Assembly: GCA_964452085.1 (NCBI GenBank)
Contig: CAYVKL010000014.1
Coordinates: 1 to 44,514 of the forward strand
Origin: Methanobacterium sp964452085
GTDB taxonomy: Archaea; Methanobacteriota; Methanobacteria; Methanobacteriales; Methanobacteriaceae
Direction: 5' to 3'
Length of the DNA: 44,514 bases
Under the pieces are notes generated by a model. It was not told the origin of the DNA. It worked only from the letters and a program-made list of their open reading frames with translations, and searched no databases. Shown here one piece after another: positions 1 to 14,857 of the stretch; the stretch's first letter is position 1, and every line of letters starts with the position of its first letter. The translations under genes and the position numbers were made by a program.

Positions 1-192
1 CAGTCCCAGTCGGTGGGCCAATGCTTCGTCGAATATTCTGGCATCGTTTTTTAAGATCTCAACAGTTTCAATGGCCATGGTGGGCACTTCCGCCATAGAG
101 ATCCGGCGCAGGGCATTAACCAGACTTACATCTGCACCTTCAATAATGAAGGTTAACTGGTTGTCGTCCCTGTTTTTAATTTCTATCTCCAT
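1..192 (-). CDS. rpoD: RNA polymerase subunit D (Rpo3), 5' part only
   Basis: Partial gene: the first 64 residues are present and the rest runs off the left edge of the window. This subunit is the archaeal counterpart of bacterial alpha / eukaryotic RPB3 and nucleates RNA polymerase assembly with subunit L. The alpha-like dimerisation motif VNALRRISMAEVPTMAIE is visible at about residues 25-42. The ATG at 192 lies 17 nt after the rps11 stop, so it is the next gene of the rps13-rps4-rps11 group. This placement of rpoD after rps11 is the usual archaeal arrangement. Identity is secure; nothing can be said about the C-terminal domain or a possible Fe-S insert. Confidence 0.95.
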   Translation of the reverse strand, partial: MEIEIKNRDDNQLTFIIEGADVSLVNALRRISMAEVPTMAIETVEILKNDARIFDEALAHRLGL

Positions 193-209
193 TCTAGACA
201 CATCACGTT

Positions 210-608
<399 letters not shown>

Positions 609-617
609 GTTATCACC

Positions 618-1908
<1,291 letters not shown>

Positions 1909-1927
1909 AAAACCAATTATTGGTTTT
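1909..1927 (-). terminator. Short hairpin just downstream of tRNA-Ser
   Basis: A perfect inverted repeat, AAAACCAA-TTA-TTGGTTTT, starts 9 nt beyond the 3' end of the tRNA gene. It could stop or process the tRNA precursor. There is no long U-tract on the tRNA strand after it, so a classic intrinsic terminator is not certain. Confidence 0.3.
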
Positions 1928-1931
1928 TTGG

Positions 1932-2022
<91 letters not shown>

Positions 2023-2161
2023 AAGATTAAACATTTAAATTAAATATTCAAGTGTATTTAGAAAAAAATTCAAGTAATTTACTCAAATTATTCCCCAATC
2101 TTAAACATTTATAGTATTTAGATAAATATGGTATTATTAACTTAAATATGTATTGTATTTG

Positions 2162-2179
2162 TCCAGAATCTTCTCTGGA
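2162..2179. repeat. Small inverted repeat between cbf5 and tRNA-Ser
   Basis: TCCAGA-ATCTTC-TCTGGA is a perfect 6-bp stem with a 6-nt loop, about 66 nt past the cbf5 stop on the minus strand. It might mark the 3' end of the cbf5 transcript. No U-tract follows. Confidence 0.3.
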
Positions 2180-2244
2180 TGGTATAAATGAAAACATTCA
2201 CAGCTGCTCATATTGGTGAAAGTTCAGGTAAATAGTAGATTTTT

Positions 2245-3207
2245 TTACTTCCACATCATGGGATATGTTCCGGGTTCCATAAAAACCTTTTTTATGTCAA
2301 CCATGATTCCTTTTTCGGCCCGTTCAATTTCATTGCTGGTGGTGAGTGATTCACCTGATGCAACCAGTTCACCCTTAAGAGTAAAAACAGCCAGGGTTTC
2401 ATTCTTTTTAATATCTTCTGAGTACTTGAGAATTCCACCTGCTGCCAGGTCTGCACCGTGACACAGGGCGTCTACTGCTGAATCCCGAACCACTATCTTT
2501 TTAAGGTGGCTGGCTGACCTCTCCATAGGTAGAACACACTCCCGGAGGGGTGCTTCATCATCATCTTCCATCCAGTAATGGTAGGCATCATTGACGTCCT
2601 GAAGAGTTTTGAGGGTATCATCCTCGATAAAGTCACCGACACGTGTTCGGCGCAATTCTGCCATATGGGCTCCACATCCCAATGCTTCACCTATGTCATG
2701 GCAGTATTTACGGATGTAAGTACCTGCTTCGCAGCCGATTTTGAACAATGCATCCTGCCCATCAATCTCTAAAATATTAATGTAATAGATGGTTCTAACT
2801 CGCAGTTCTCTTTTAACTGCAGAACGCATGGGTGGTGTTTGGAATATTTTTCCAGTGAATTCTTCCAGGATTTTCCTTACTTTTTTCTCACCCACATCTT
2901 CATGTAAGCGCATTAGGCAAACGTATTCTTTGGGTGCTTCTAAAAGTAATTGTATGGACCTGGTTGCGGTGTCAATTCCTATGGGAAGAACACCAGTTAC
3001 TCGGGGGTCCAAAGTTCCTCCATGTCCTGTTTTCTCACAACTGAGAATCCTTTTAACCCATGAATCAATTTCATGAGAAGTTGGTCCGGAGGGTTTGTCC
3101 AGGTTGATGATTCCCTTGGAAAGGTGCTCCTCTATGGATCGTGCCTCTGGCGGACAGCCATACTGGGGATCTGTTTCCCCATAGGCTTTTTGGAGGAGTT
3201 CTGTCAT
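2245..3207 (-). CDS. cbf5: Cbf5, RNA-guided tRNA/rRNA pseudouridine synthase
   Basis: A 320-residue catalytic subunit of archaeal H/ACA ribonucleoprotein; it also makes pseudouridine 55 in tRNA with Nop10/Gar1. The TruB-type core is clear: INLDKPSGPTSHE at about residues 34-46, and the catalytic motif HGGTLDPRVTGVLPIG, whose Asp is the nucleophile. The C-terminal PUA domain starts near residue 230 (LKKIVVRDSAVDALCHGADL). I prefer the ATG at 3207; an in-frame TTG at 3219 is possible. It follows rpl14e by 50 nt. A cmk-rpl14e-cbf5 order is familiar in Euryarchaeota and supports the name. Confidence 0.95.
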   Translation of the reverse strand: MTELLQKAYGETDPQYGCPPEARSIEEHLSKGIINLDKPSGPTSHEIDSWVKRILSCEKTGHGGTLDPRVTGVLPIGIDTATRSIQLLLEAPKEYVCLMRLHEDVGEKKVRKILEEFTGKIFQTPPMRSAVKRELRVRTIYYINILEIDGQDALFKIGCEAGTYIRKYCHDIGEALGCGAHMAELRRTRVGDFIEDDTLKTLQDVNDAYHYWMEDDDEAPLRECVLPMERSASHLKKIVVRDSAVDALCHGADLAAGGILKYSEDIKKNETLAVFTLKGELVASGESLTTSNEIERAEKGIMVDIKKVFMEPGTYPMMWK

Positions 3208-3260
3208 GGGAAATTTCAACTCACTTAAAAAAATATAATTTTTGAGTTTTCAGAGTGATT

Positions 3261-3491
<231 letters not shown>

Positions 3492-3492
3492 A

Positions 3493-4011
3493 TTAAATCA
3501 CCTCAGTTACTTTTAGTATGATTTGTGCGACGCTATCAGCCTTAAAGGCGTGAGTATTAATTACTATGTCGTAGACATCCATGTTGTTAATGTCTATATT
3601 GTGTATTTCCAGGTATCGTTGGGCTTCACTGGCTTCGCGGGTTATGATCTCTTCCAGGGCAAGTTCAATGGATTTATTTTCCCGTTGGCTGATTCGGTCT
3701 GCGCGAACATCCAGGGGTGCATTGCACCATACCTTCAGGTCAGCATCCACAAAGTATGCAGAAATACGGCCTTCAACAATGAGATCATCTGCCTCGACAG
3801 CTAATTTAGCCTGCCTTAAGTCGATTTCCTGGTCTATTTCAATGTTTCCTTCGGCGAATTTGCTGAACTCCAGAATATCCATACCTCTCTCACGAGCCAT
3901 TTGTCGGAATATGTCTCCTGCAGAAACAGTGGGTATTCCAGTTTTTTCAGATAGGATGCGGGAGGTTGTGCTGGTTCCACTTCCAGCAGGTCCACCGATG
4001 GTGATGATCAT
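3493..4011 (-). CDS. cmk: Cytidylate kinase, archaeal type
   Basis: A 172-residue kinase that phosphorylates CMP/dCMP with ATP. The P-loop GGPAGSGTSTTSR is at residues 6-18 and the DDLIVEGRISAYF segment resembles archaeal Cmk. I chose the ATG at 4011: it lies 7 nt past the rpl34e stop, whereas the upstream in-frame TTG at 4029 would overlap rpl34e and move the P-loop away from the N-terminus. It lies between two ribosomal protein genes, as in many Euryarchaeota. Confidence 0.92.
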   Translation of the reverse strand: MIITIGGPAGSGTSTTSRILSEKTGIPTVSAGDIFRQMARERGMDILEFSKFAEGNIEIDQEIDLRQAKLAVEADDLIVEGRISAYFVDADLKVWCNAPLDVRADRISQRENKSIELALEEIITREASEAQRYLEIHNIDINNMDVYDIVINTHAFKADSVAQIILKVTEVI

Positions 4012-4018
4012 TGGGGAT

Positions 4019-4327
4019 CTATTCCTCAATTGGTAGAGATTCAGTCTCTTGAGATTCGCCTAATGATCTGGCCTGTTGTTTAAAGAAATGTTTAGTACAC
4101 TCAGGGCATAGGTTTCCACCAAATGGCCGGTTAGGGCGTTTTTTGGACTTTGCTAGTTTTCTTATTTGGTAAGGTCTTCCTCGTGGGACACCATGTAAGA
4201 GTTTACCACATTCTGCACAGTGGTGCTTTTTAGGTTTTTTCTTCTTGTAGTGGAGTACAGTATTGCCTCCAGGAGTCCTGCGGAAGGTTCTTTTATATGT
4301 TCGTGACCTGTATCTTAATGCTGGCAT
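4019..4327 (-). CDS. rpl34e: Large-subunit ribosomal protein eL34
   Basis: A 102-residue archaeal/eukaryotic ribosomal protein. A very basic N-terminus (MPALRYRSRTYKRTFRRTPGG) precedes a zinc ribbon with two Cys pairs, CAEC near residue 37 and CPEC near residue 74. The last 15 residues are an acidic, Ser-rich tail. It is preceded by a short A/T-rich spacer with a possible TATA element and an AAGGAGAT ribosome-binding site. Confidence 0.94.
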   Translation of the reverse strand: MPALRYRSRTYKRTFRRTPGGNTVLHYKKKKPKKHHCAECGKLLHGVPRGRPYQIRKLAKSKKRPNRPFGGNLCPECTKHFFKQQARSLGESQETESLPIEE

Positions 4328-4392
4328 GTTTTATCTCCTTTTTAAGTTTAAATTTTTTTATATTTTTTTTTTAAATTTAATGCTGTGAAAGT

Positions 4393-4962
4393 TTAGACTG
4401 GTCCTCCTTTCATTCCCAGGAATTTCCTGAAGAGTATGGACATGGCAAAGGAACATAGTATGTACCATCCCAACCATTCAATGGCCATGTAGGGTACACC
4501 AGGTGACTGCTGATAGAACATGTGGAACAGTGGCACCAGTAGTATGTAGAAGACGAATGCTGGTAATTCTACTACCAACTTGCTTATGGCTGGTTGGGCT
4601 GACATCCACCAGAAGATGAGTATGATTGGCACGAAGGTTACTATCATGGGTTTGAATGAGTTCATCATCATTTGCTGCTGCATTTTCATGAACTCTGATT
4701 GTTTTTTCTGAACTTCAGCCATGGCTTTAGGATCGCCGGATTTCTGGGCTGCCATCATTTCCTTCTGAAATACCTTCATTTCCTTTTGTGTGGACTGTAA
4801 CTTTTCCTGATCAACCATTAATTTGTTAGCCACGGTAATGAAGAAAGCCACAATGGCAGATATCACAAAAACACCTAACATTGGCCCCCAAGCATTGACT
4901 ATGGGCATGAACACAAAGTCCAATGCTCCAAATACTGGTTGAGTTATAAATTCAAATGCCAT
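4393..4962 (-). CDS. DUF106 / EMC3-TMCO1-type YidC-like membrane protein
   Basis: A 189-residue membrane protein of the archaeal DUF106 family, now placed in the Oxa1/YidC/EMC3/Get1 superfamily of membrane-protein insertases. Hydrophobic segments lie at about residues 22-45, 106-125, 130-152 and 163-180. A Gln/Lys/Met-rich coiled coil fills residues 50-100 after the first helix, as expected for this family. It follows secY and adkA (76-nt gap to adkA) in a transcript otherwise devoted to ribosomes and secretion. That fits a helper of co-translational insertion at SecY. The family call is firm; the function is inferred. Confidence 0.88.
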   Translation of the reverse strand: MAFEFITQPVFGALDFVFMPIVNAWGPMLGVFVISAIVAFFITVANKLMVDQEKLQSTQKEMKVFQKEMMAAQKSGDPKAMAEVQKKQSEFMKMQQQMMMNSFKPMIVTFVPIILIFWWMSAQPAISKLVVELPAFVFYILLVPLFHMFYQQSPGVPYMAIEWLGWYILCSFAMSILFRKFLGMKGGPV

Positions 4963-5038
4963 TTTTTTATTCCTCTTATGACCCTATCAATCAAGGTTTT
5001 ATTTTAATATCCTCATGTCATCAGGGTTTATTTAATAT

Positions 5039-5599
5039 TTATCTCATTAGAGTTTCTTTCATTTCAGCAACCGATTCATCCAACCGGTCGTTATGATTTT
5101 CTATAAGTTTTACTGTGGCCCCTGTATACACTGCGTAGGACATGGCTGTGGCGCGGTTCATTTCCTGGTGTAAATTTATGTCACTCAAGCGTTCCATGTC
5201 CCGGGTTCGGGTGGTGTCGCTTATGCGACGCATGAGTATTTCGTCTCCATCTGCTTCAATGAGGATAAACATGTCTGGACGCAATTCTTCCAGTACCCAT
5301 TGGGGTAATCCTGGTAAGAAACCAGACGGTGTGTTGATGGTGCAATGAGTATCCACTATGGTGTTTGCAGCCTCAGCTCTTTCTCTTATGGCCTTTGCAG
5401 CCCTTTTTTGAACTTTTTTCTGTGTTTCTGGAGGGAGTTTGCGCATGGAGTCCCGGTCTTCAACCAGTTTCAGATCACGAGCTATTTCCAGCATCACATC
5501 TCCATAATTAACATGAACAAAGTCTGTTTCTTTTAGGGCGTGTTTAAGCACGGTGGTGCTTCCTGATCCTGGTATTCCTGCAACTACCACAACTTTCAT
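5039..5599 (-). CDS. adkA: Archaeal adenylate kinase
   Basis: A 186-residue archaeal-type (AdkA) enzyme catalysing ATP + AMP to 2 ADP. The P-loop GIPGSGSTT is at residues 8-16 and the DTHCTINTPSGFLPGLP segment is family-typical; the sequence is unrelated in detail to bacterial Adk. Only 3 nt separate it from the secY stop. secY-adk linkage is widespread in bacteria and archaea. Confidence 0.95.
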   Translation of the reverse strand: MKVVVVAGIPGSGSTTVLKHALKETDFVHVNYGDVMLEIARDLKLVEDRDSMRKLPPETQKKVQKRAAKAIRERAEAANTIVDTHCTINTPSGFLPGLPQWVLEELRPDMFILIEADGDEILMRRISDTTRTRDMERLSDINLHQEMNRATAMSYAVYTGATVKLIENHNDRLDESVAEMKETLMR

Positions 5600-5602
5600 A
5601 TT

Positions 5603-6949
<1,347 letters not shown>

Positions 6950-7005
6950 CGTTTTACACTCCTTAGAACATAAATTTTATCTGGAATTTTGAAATCAGGT
7001 TTACT

Positions 7006-7443
7006 TTAGAGAGTTACTGCCTCTCCACCGTTTTCTTCGATTTTGGAAATGGCACTTGCTGAAAATAGGGGTGCCTTTATAGTTAGGGATTTGGTAACTT
7101 TTCCTTTACCCAGAACTTTTTCATATCCCAGTTGGGTGACGTCAATTATGATTTTGTTCCCCTCTTTCTGGGCTAAATCTTGTGCAACCAGTTTTTCTGC
7201 GTTATCGTCCAGATAATCCAGGTTTACTGTTTTGAATTTGTTTATGGTTTTTTGAGGTCTTTTAAAACCACTTTTACCAAAGCGGTTTGGGTCGAACTTA
7301 ACTACCCATGTCCACATATGCTTATGGCCTCCGGCTTTTCCTCTTCCACCTCGGTGACCGGCTCCTCTTCGTTTTTTAGAACAGCCGCCCCCTATGGTTC
7401 GGGAGCCACGCATTTTGTTTATTTTACGGGTTTTCCTTATCAT
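7006..7443 (-). CDS. rpl15: Large-subunit ribosomal protein uL15
   Basis: A 145-residue archaeal uL15, a late-assembly protein of the 50S subunit. The N-terminus MIRKTRKINKMRGSRTIGGG and the Gly-rich KKRRGAGHRGGRGKAGGHKH stretch are diagnostic; the L15 signature continues towards the C-terminus. I chose the ATG at 7443 with AAGGTGT upstream; a GTG at 7452 would overlap that site. It follows rpl30 after 87 nt and precedes secY. Confidence 0.95.
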   Translation of the reverse strand: MIRKTRKINKMRGSRTIGGGCSKKRRGAGHRGGRGKAGGHKHMWTWVVKFDPNRFGKSGFKRPQKTINKFKTVNLDYLDDNAEKLVAQDLAQKEGNKIIIDVTQLGYEKVLGKGKVTKSLTIKAPLFSASAISKIEENGGEAVTL

Positions 7444-7530
7444 GGTATACACCTTGAATTTGTGATTTAGATTATATTTTCAAGTTTAAGGTTGAATATT
7501 TTAGATTACTACTCTATAAAAATGATCTTA

Positions 7531-7989
7531 TTATAACATCTTTTTTATGAGTTGGGAAATTTCTTCTCCCCTGAAACCTAGTGTTCCTCCTTCTTTGAAA
7601 CTTTTTCTTATGTGGTTGTAACCCTTACGAGGGGGGTGTAATCTGAAGACAGGTTTCAAACCAGCGTCTTCCAGAGTGGATTTCTCTTTTAAAATAGCTT
7701 CAGAGAGTTTTTCTACTGATTTGTAGTCTCCCTGTTCAGCTAAGAATTCTTCTGTGAATCTTCCCCTTCCAGGGAGTCTTCCCCTTTTTTCAATGAGTTG
7801 GGTTAGTGTTTCCTGGTCGATTTCTCCCCAGGTTATGTAATCCTTACCTTTTCTGAGCATACCCTGGTAACTTGGATTGTCAGGTAGGAGGACTGCGTGG
7901 TTTATTCGGGTTAGTCGGAGCATCTTAAGGGTGTCTTCAATGTCGCCCTTGATTCCGGTACGTCCTCTGACTCGTAATGCTATGATCAT
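7531..7989 (-). CDS. rpl30: Large-subunit ribosomal protein uL30
   Basis: A 152-residue archaeal uL30, much longer than the bacterial form of about 60 residues because of a C-terminal extension, as in eukaryotic L7. The L30 core MIIALRVRGRTGIKGDIEDTL through LRLTRINHAVLL is at the N-terminus. It starts 9 nt after the rps5 stop, in the conserved order rpl18-rps5-rpl30-rpl15-secY. Confidence 0.95.
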   Translation of the reverse strand: MIIALRVRGRTGIKGDIEDTLKMLRLTRINHAVLLPDNPSYQGMLRKGKDYITWGEIDQETLTQLIEKRGRLPGRGRFTEEFLAEQGDYKSVEKLSEAILKEKSTLEDAGLKPVFRLHPPRKGYNHIRKSFKEGGTLGFRGEEISQLIKKML

Positions 7990-7998
7990 GTTATCACC

Positions 7999-9227
<1,229 letters not shown>

Positions 9228-9241
9228 TGTTATTCCCCCGT

Positions 9242-10013
<772 letters not shown>

Positions 10014-10343
10014 TTATTCATTCAGGATCTTAATTTTTAGCTCCTTGGCTTTTAAAAGGATATTTTCCCTTTTCCTTAAGCCTACTGTTGAGCTGATCCT
10101 TCCAGCGTCTTTTTCTGGGTCCAGGTTTTCCAGGTCTTTCACATTGCACACCAAAATATCCCTGTATCCTGAGGGGTGTAATCCTTTGGTGGCGTTGGGT
10201 GAACAGTATCCAATAGTTGGCAGGGCAGGTTTACGAGCTTGGTACCTTCGTGCTTTACTAAGTTTACCCCTGGCTTTTCTCCATTTGGTGCCCAGTTTTT
10301 TGTACCTGTGCCATTCCTGTCTTCTGAATTTTGGTTTCCTCAT
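10014..10343 (-). CDS. rpl32e: Large-subunit ribosomal protein eL32
   Basis: A 109-residue archaeal/eukaryotic protein starting MRKPKFRRQEWHRYKKLGTK, with the family motif PTIGYCSPNATKGLHPSGYR in the middle. The ATG at 10343 has AAGGAG 8 nt upstream; the earlier in-frame GTG would sit on that site. It overlaps the end of rpl6 slightly on the upstream side (rpl6 stop at 10349 lies just before it), consistent with coupling. Confidence 0.94.
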   Translation of the reverse strand: MRKPKFRRQEWHRYKKLGTKWRKARGKLSKARRYQARKPALPTIGYCSPNATKGLHPSGYRDILVCNVKDLENLDPEKDAGRISSTVGLRKRENILLKAKELKIKILNE

Positions 10344-10344
10344 T

Positions 10345-10882
<538 letters not shown>

Positions 10883-10892
10883 TTTTATCACC

Positions 10893-11285
<393 letters not shown>

Positions 11286-11295
11286 CTTGTCACCT

Positions 11296-11439
<144 letters not shown>

Positions 11440-11447
11440 ATTATCAC

Positions 11448-11969
<522 letters not shown>

Positions 11970-12695
11970 CTACTGGCCTCCGGGAAGTGAAATTAGTGGT
12001 TTATCTTTACCCAGAACGAAGACATAATCTTGTAGTGTCTGGAAAGTTTTTTCCTTGGTTTCGATTAGTACAGTATTGGGCATGGAACTGCGAGTTATGT
12101 TGATTTCTTTCACTGTTCCTTTCTCACCGATGTGTTTACCACCAGTTATGAGTCCAATGGTCCCGTCTTCGAATTTGATCTGGTCACTTATTTCCTGTTC
12201 TGGTACTTTTAGTACTACAACATCCCCAGTTTTGTAATCTCCGTCAGTGAGGTAGTTTCGACCGTCGTGGAGGTTTAACTGAGTTTTTCCTCCTTTGATG
12301 GTGGTTTTATCCTCGATTTTGCAAAGTTTGAACTCAGTGTTTCCCTCTTCAATAGGGTGAAGAATGAGTCTTCCTCGCTCGTCTGGCAGGACCCGGTAGG
12401 CTTTCCCTGTTTTTGGTATCTGGATTACATCCATGAATCCCACTGGGAACTTGAAGTCTTTTCGGATACGGCCGTCCACCAAAATATCACCATTGTTAAT
12501 GATGATTCTAGCTTCTCGAGAGTTATCTGCAATTTTGAGTATGTCACGAACTATGACTAGGAGTGGTAATGATCCTTCTATTGAGTGAGGTCCTGGACTG
12601 GGTTTCACCGTCCACGTAAACTCTTTAGGGTGGATGGGCCAGTGCTCTGGTGATTTAAACCGTTTTAAATGTTTTCTTGATCCCATTTTGGCCAT
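11970..12695 (-). CDS. rps4e: Small-subunit ribosomal protein eS4
   Basis: A 241-residue archaeal/eukaryotic eS4, unrelated to uS4. An N-terminal region (GSRKHLKRFKSPEHWPI) is followed by an S4-like RNA-binding segment (REARIIINNGDILVDGR), a central domain and a C-terminal KOW motif (GLITGGKHIGEKGTVKEI). It starts 1 nt after the rpl24 stop and abuts rpl5. Confidence 0.95.
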   Translation of the reverse strand: MAKMGSRKHLKRFKSPEHWPIHPKEFTWTVKPSPGPHSIEGSLPLLVIVRDILKIADNSREARIIINNGDILVDGRIRKDFKFPVGFMDVIQIPKTGKAYRVLPDERGRLILHPIEEGNTEFKLCKIEDKTTIKGGKTQLNLHDGRNYLTDGDYKTGDVVVLKVPEQEISDQIKFEDGTIGLITGGKHIGEKGTVKEINITRSSMPNTVLIETKEKTFQTLQDYVFVLGKDKPLISLPGGQ

Positions 12696-12696
12696 T

Positions 12697-13050
12697 TTAT
12701 CCCTTCCTCTCTATTATCTCATTTCTTTCATCATCATCCATATCCATTTCCACAATCATGAGATTTGATGGATGTATTGGATGGTAAGCTTGATTTCCGT
12801 CAGGTTTCTGTACACTGACACCTTCAATCATTAATCTGTAATGTTTGAGGTCCACATCTTCCACTTTACCTTCATGGTCTTTAAAGTCACCACGGAGCAC
12901 TTTAACAGTGTCTCCTTTTTTGGCTGGTAGTGAGCGTCTGTCGTGCTCTTCCCGTAATTCTGGGCTGAGGGTAACACTCATCATTTTGTGACGGATGTGT
13001 AAAGGTGCTTGGTAACGGAATTTCCTTTGTTTTCTTGGTTGTTTGGACAT
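12697..13050 (-). CDS. rpl24: Large-subunit ribosomal protein uL24
   Basis: A 117-residue uL24, an early 50S assembly initiator near the exit tunnel. The KOW motif GDTVKVLRGDFKDHEGKVEDVD lies at about residues 46-67. MSKQPRKQRKFRYQAPLH with AGGTGAT upstream sets the start at 13050; the longer frame up to 13098 would run into rpl14. Confidence 0.95.
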   Translation of the reverse strand: MSKQPRKQRKFRYQAPLHIRHKMMSVTLSPELREEHDRRSLPAKKGDTVKVLRGDFKDHEGKVEDVDLKHYRLMIEGVSVQKPDGNQAYHPIHPSNLMIVEMDMDDDERNEIIERKG

Positions 13051-13058
13051 CTGATCAC

Positions 13059-13453
13059 CTACACAATAATACTGGCAGCACTGCCCACTGAGGGCCATCT
13101 GTCTGCGGCTTCCTTAGCCACAGGTCCTCTGATTTCAGAACCTTTCAGAACTCCCTCAGGACTTATTATAACTGCAGCGTTATCCTCGAATTTAACTCTT
13201 AACCCATCTGCCCGGCGGAATTCTTTTTTTTGCCTGACAACTATGGCAGTGGTAACTTCCCGGCGCATGTCCACGGTTCCCTTTTTAACAGAGATTACCA
13301 CCATGTCACCCACACCTGCAGTAGCCAGTCTTCTTCGGACACCTTTGTATCCTTTGACTGATATTATTTCCACTTCACGGGCTCCGGTGTTGTCCACACA
13401 TTGCAGTCGGGCTCCAATAGGTAGTGCTTTGCTGACTTTTGATGTGGTGGCTT

Positions 13454-13457
<4 letters not shown>
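13059..13457 (-). CDS. rpl14: Large-subunit ribosomal protein uL14
   Basis: A 132-residue uL14, located at the subunit interface where it binds 23S rRNA and receives anti-association factors. The family motif DNTGAREVEIISVKGYKG is at about residues 22-39, and GDMVVISVKKGT follows. It overlaps the rps17 stop by 4 nt (ATGA), a sign of coupled translation. Confidence 0.96.
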
Positions 13458-13777
<320 letters not shown>

Positions 13778-13781
13778 AGTA

Positions 13782-14066
13782 TCACCAATATTTCCTAAAT
13801 CTCTTTTTTATCCTATCTTCCGGGCGAGAAACTATTGTCTTGCCCTCTATTTCAACTGTGATTCCCTCTGGAAGTTTAAAATGGAATGTACTGCTTCCTT
13901 TGGGTATGATTTTTTCATTGCCTTCACCAACATCTATGGTGAGGGTTTTTTTGGTTTCGTTCACCACTCTTCCGGTGATTCCCTCTAAATCCCCATGTGA
14001 ACTGTGGATGATTGTTATTTCGAGCCCCACCAGTTCATGTCTCATGATGTTTTGTGGAGTAATCAT
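13782..14066 (-). CDS. rnp1: RNase P protein component 1 (Rpp29/Pop4)
   Basis: A 94-residue archaeal homologue of eukaryotic Rpp29, which binds the RNase P RNA with Rpp21 and aids tRNA 5' maturation. The Sm-like fold is seen as LVGLEITIIHSSHGDLEGITGRVVNE followed by TLTIDVG and IVSRPEDRIKKR. Its position between eif1 and rps17 is the conserved archaeal one. The ribosome-binding site is weak. The upstream 225-nt gap holds a TATA-like box and a hairpin near the predicted 5' end of its transcript. Confidence 0.93.
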   Translation of the reverse strand: MITPQNIMRHELVGLEITIIHSSHGDLEGITGRVVNETKKTLTIDVGEGNEKIIPKGSSTFHFKLPEGITVEIEGKTIVSRPEDRIKKRFRKYW

Positions 14067-14100
14067 GCTGATCAGTTTGCATGGGTTTATGGTGTATCCT

Positions 14101-14133
14101 AACCACTGATGGAAGTTCCATCTATTAGTGGTT
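14101..14133 (-). promoter_or_regulatory. Leader hairpin upstream of rnp1
   Basis: Arms AACCACT/AGTGGTT (7 bp) enclose GATGG/CCATC (5 bp) with a 5-nt loop; a 4-nt bulge sits on one side only. The structure ends 35 nt before the rnp1 ATG and starts within a few bases of the transcription start expected from the TATA-like box at 14157-14167. Confidence 0.5.
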
Positions 14134-14156
14134 TTTTAGAATGGGCTTGAGGCCAA

Positions 14157-14167
14157 ATTTATATTAA
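14157..14167 (-). promoter_or_regulatory. Candidate TATA box for rnp1 and the downstream operon
   Basis: TTAATATAAAT on the minus strand, about 95 nt before the rnp1 start. Initiation would be near 14137, so the leader would begin with the hairpin at 14101-14133. Confidence 0.4.
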
Positions 14168-14217
14168 GAAGCCTCTTAAAAGCTTGAACTTAAAACCGGG
14201 GGTTAACATTTGACAAA

Positions 14218-14265
14218 TCATGCTGATGCAGAAGTAAGAAATACTTACATTGGCATCAATCATGA
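14218..14265. repeat. Long imperfect hairpin downstream of eif1
   Basis: Three nested stems pair across 48 nt: TCATG/CATGA (5 bp), TGATGC/GCATCA (6 bp) and GTAAG/CTTAC (5 bp), separated by small internal loops (1x2 and 4x4) with a 5-nt terminal loop. It starts 26 nt after the eif1 stop on the minus strand. No U-tract follows. Confidence 0.5.
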
Positions 14266-14291
14266 ATGCAATAATTGGTTAACCTACTAAT

Positions 14292-14809
<518 letters not shown>

Positions 14810-14857
14810 ATTCCTACATCCTTTTATAATTTATGCTGATTTTTAAGGATTAAAATC

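Noticed and set aside
2170..2236. 15-codon plus-strand frame between tRNA-Ser and cbf5
   Set aside because: Too short, no homology recognised, and on the strand opposite to all neighbouring genes.
2130..2245. H/ACA guide RNA downstream of cbf5, suggested by a small hairpin followed by ACA
   Set aside because: The stem is only 6 bp, with no pseudouridylation pocket or kink-turn visible.
14101..14137. Plus-strand terminator (hairpin followed by six T) near 14133
   Set aside because: There is no plus-strand gene upstream of it; the same hairpin makes more sense as a minus-strand leader of rnp1.
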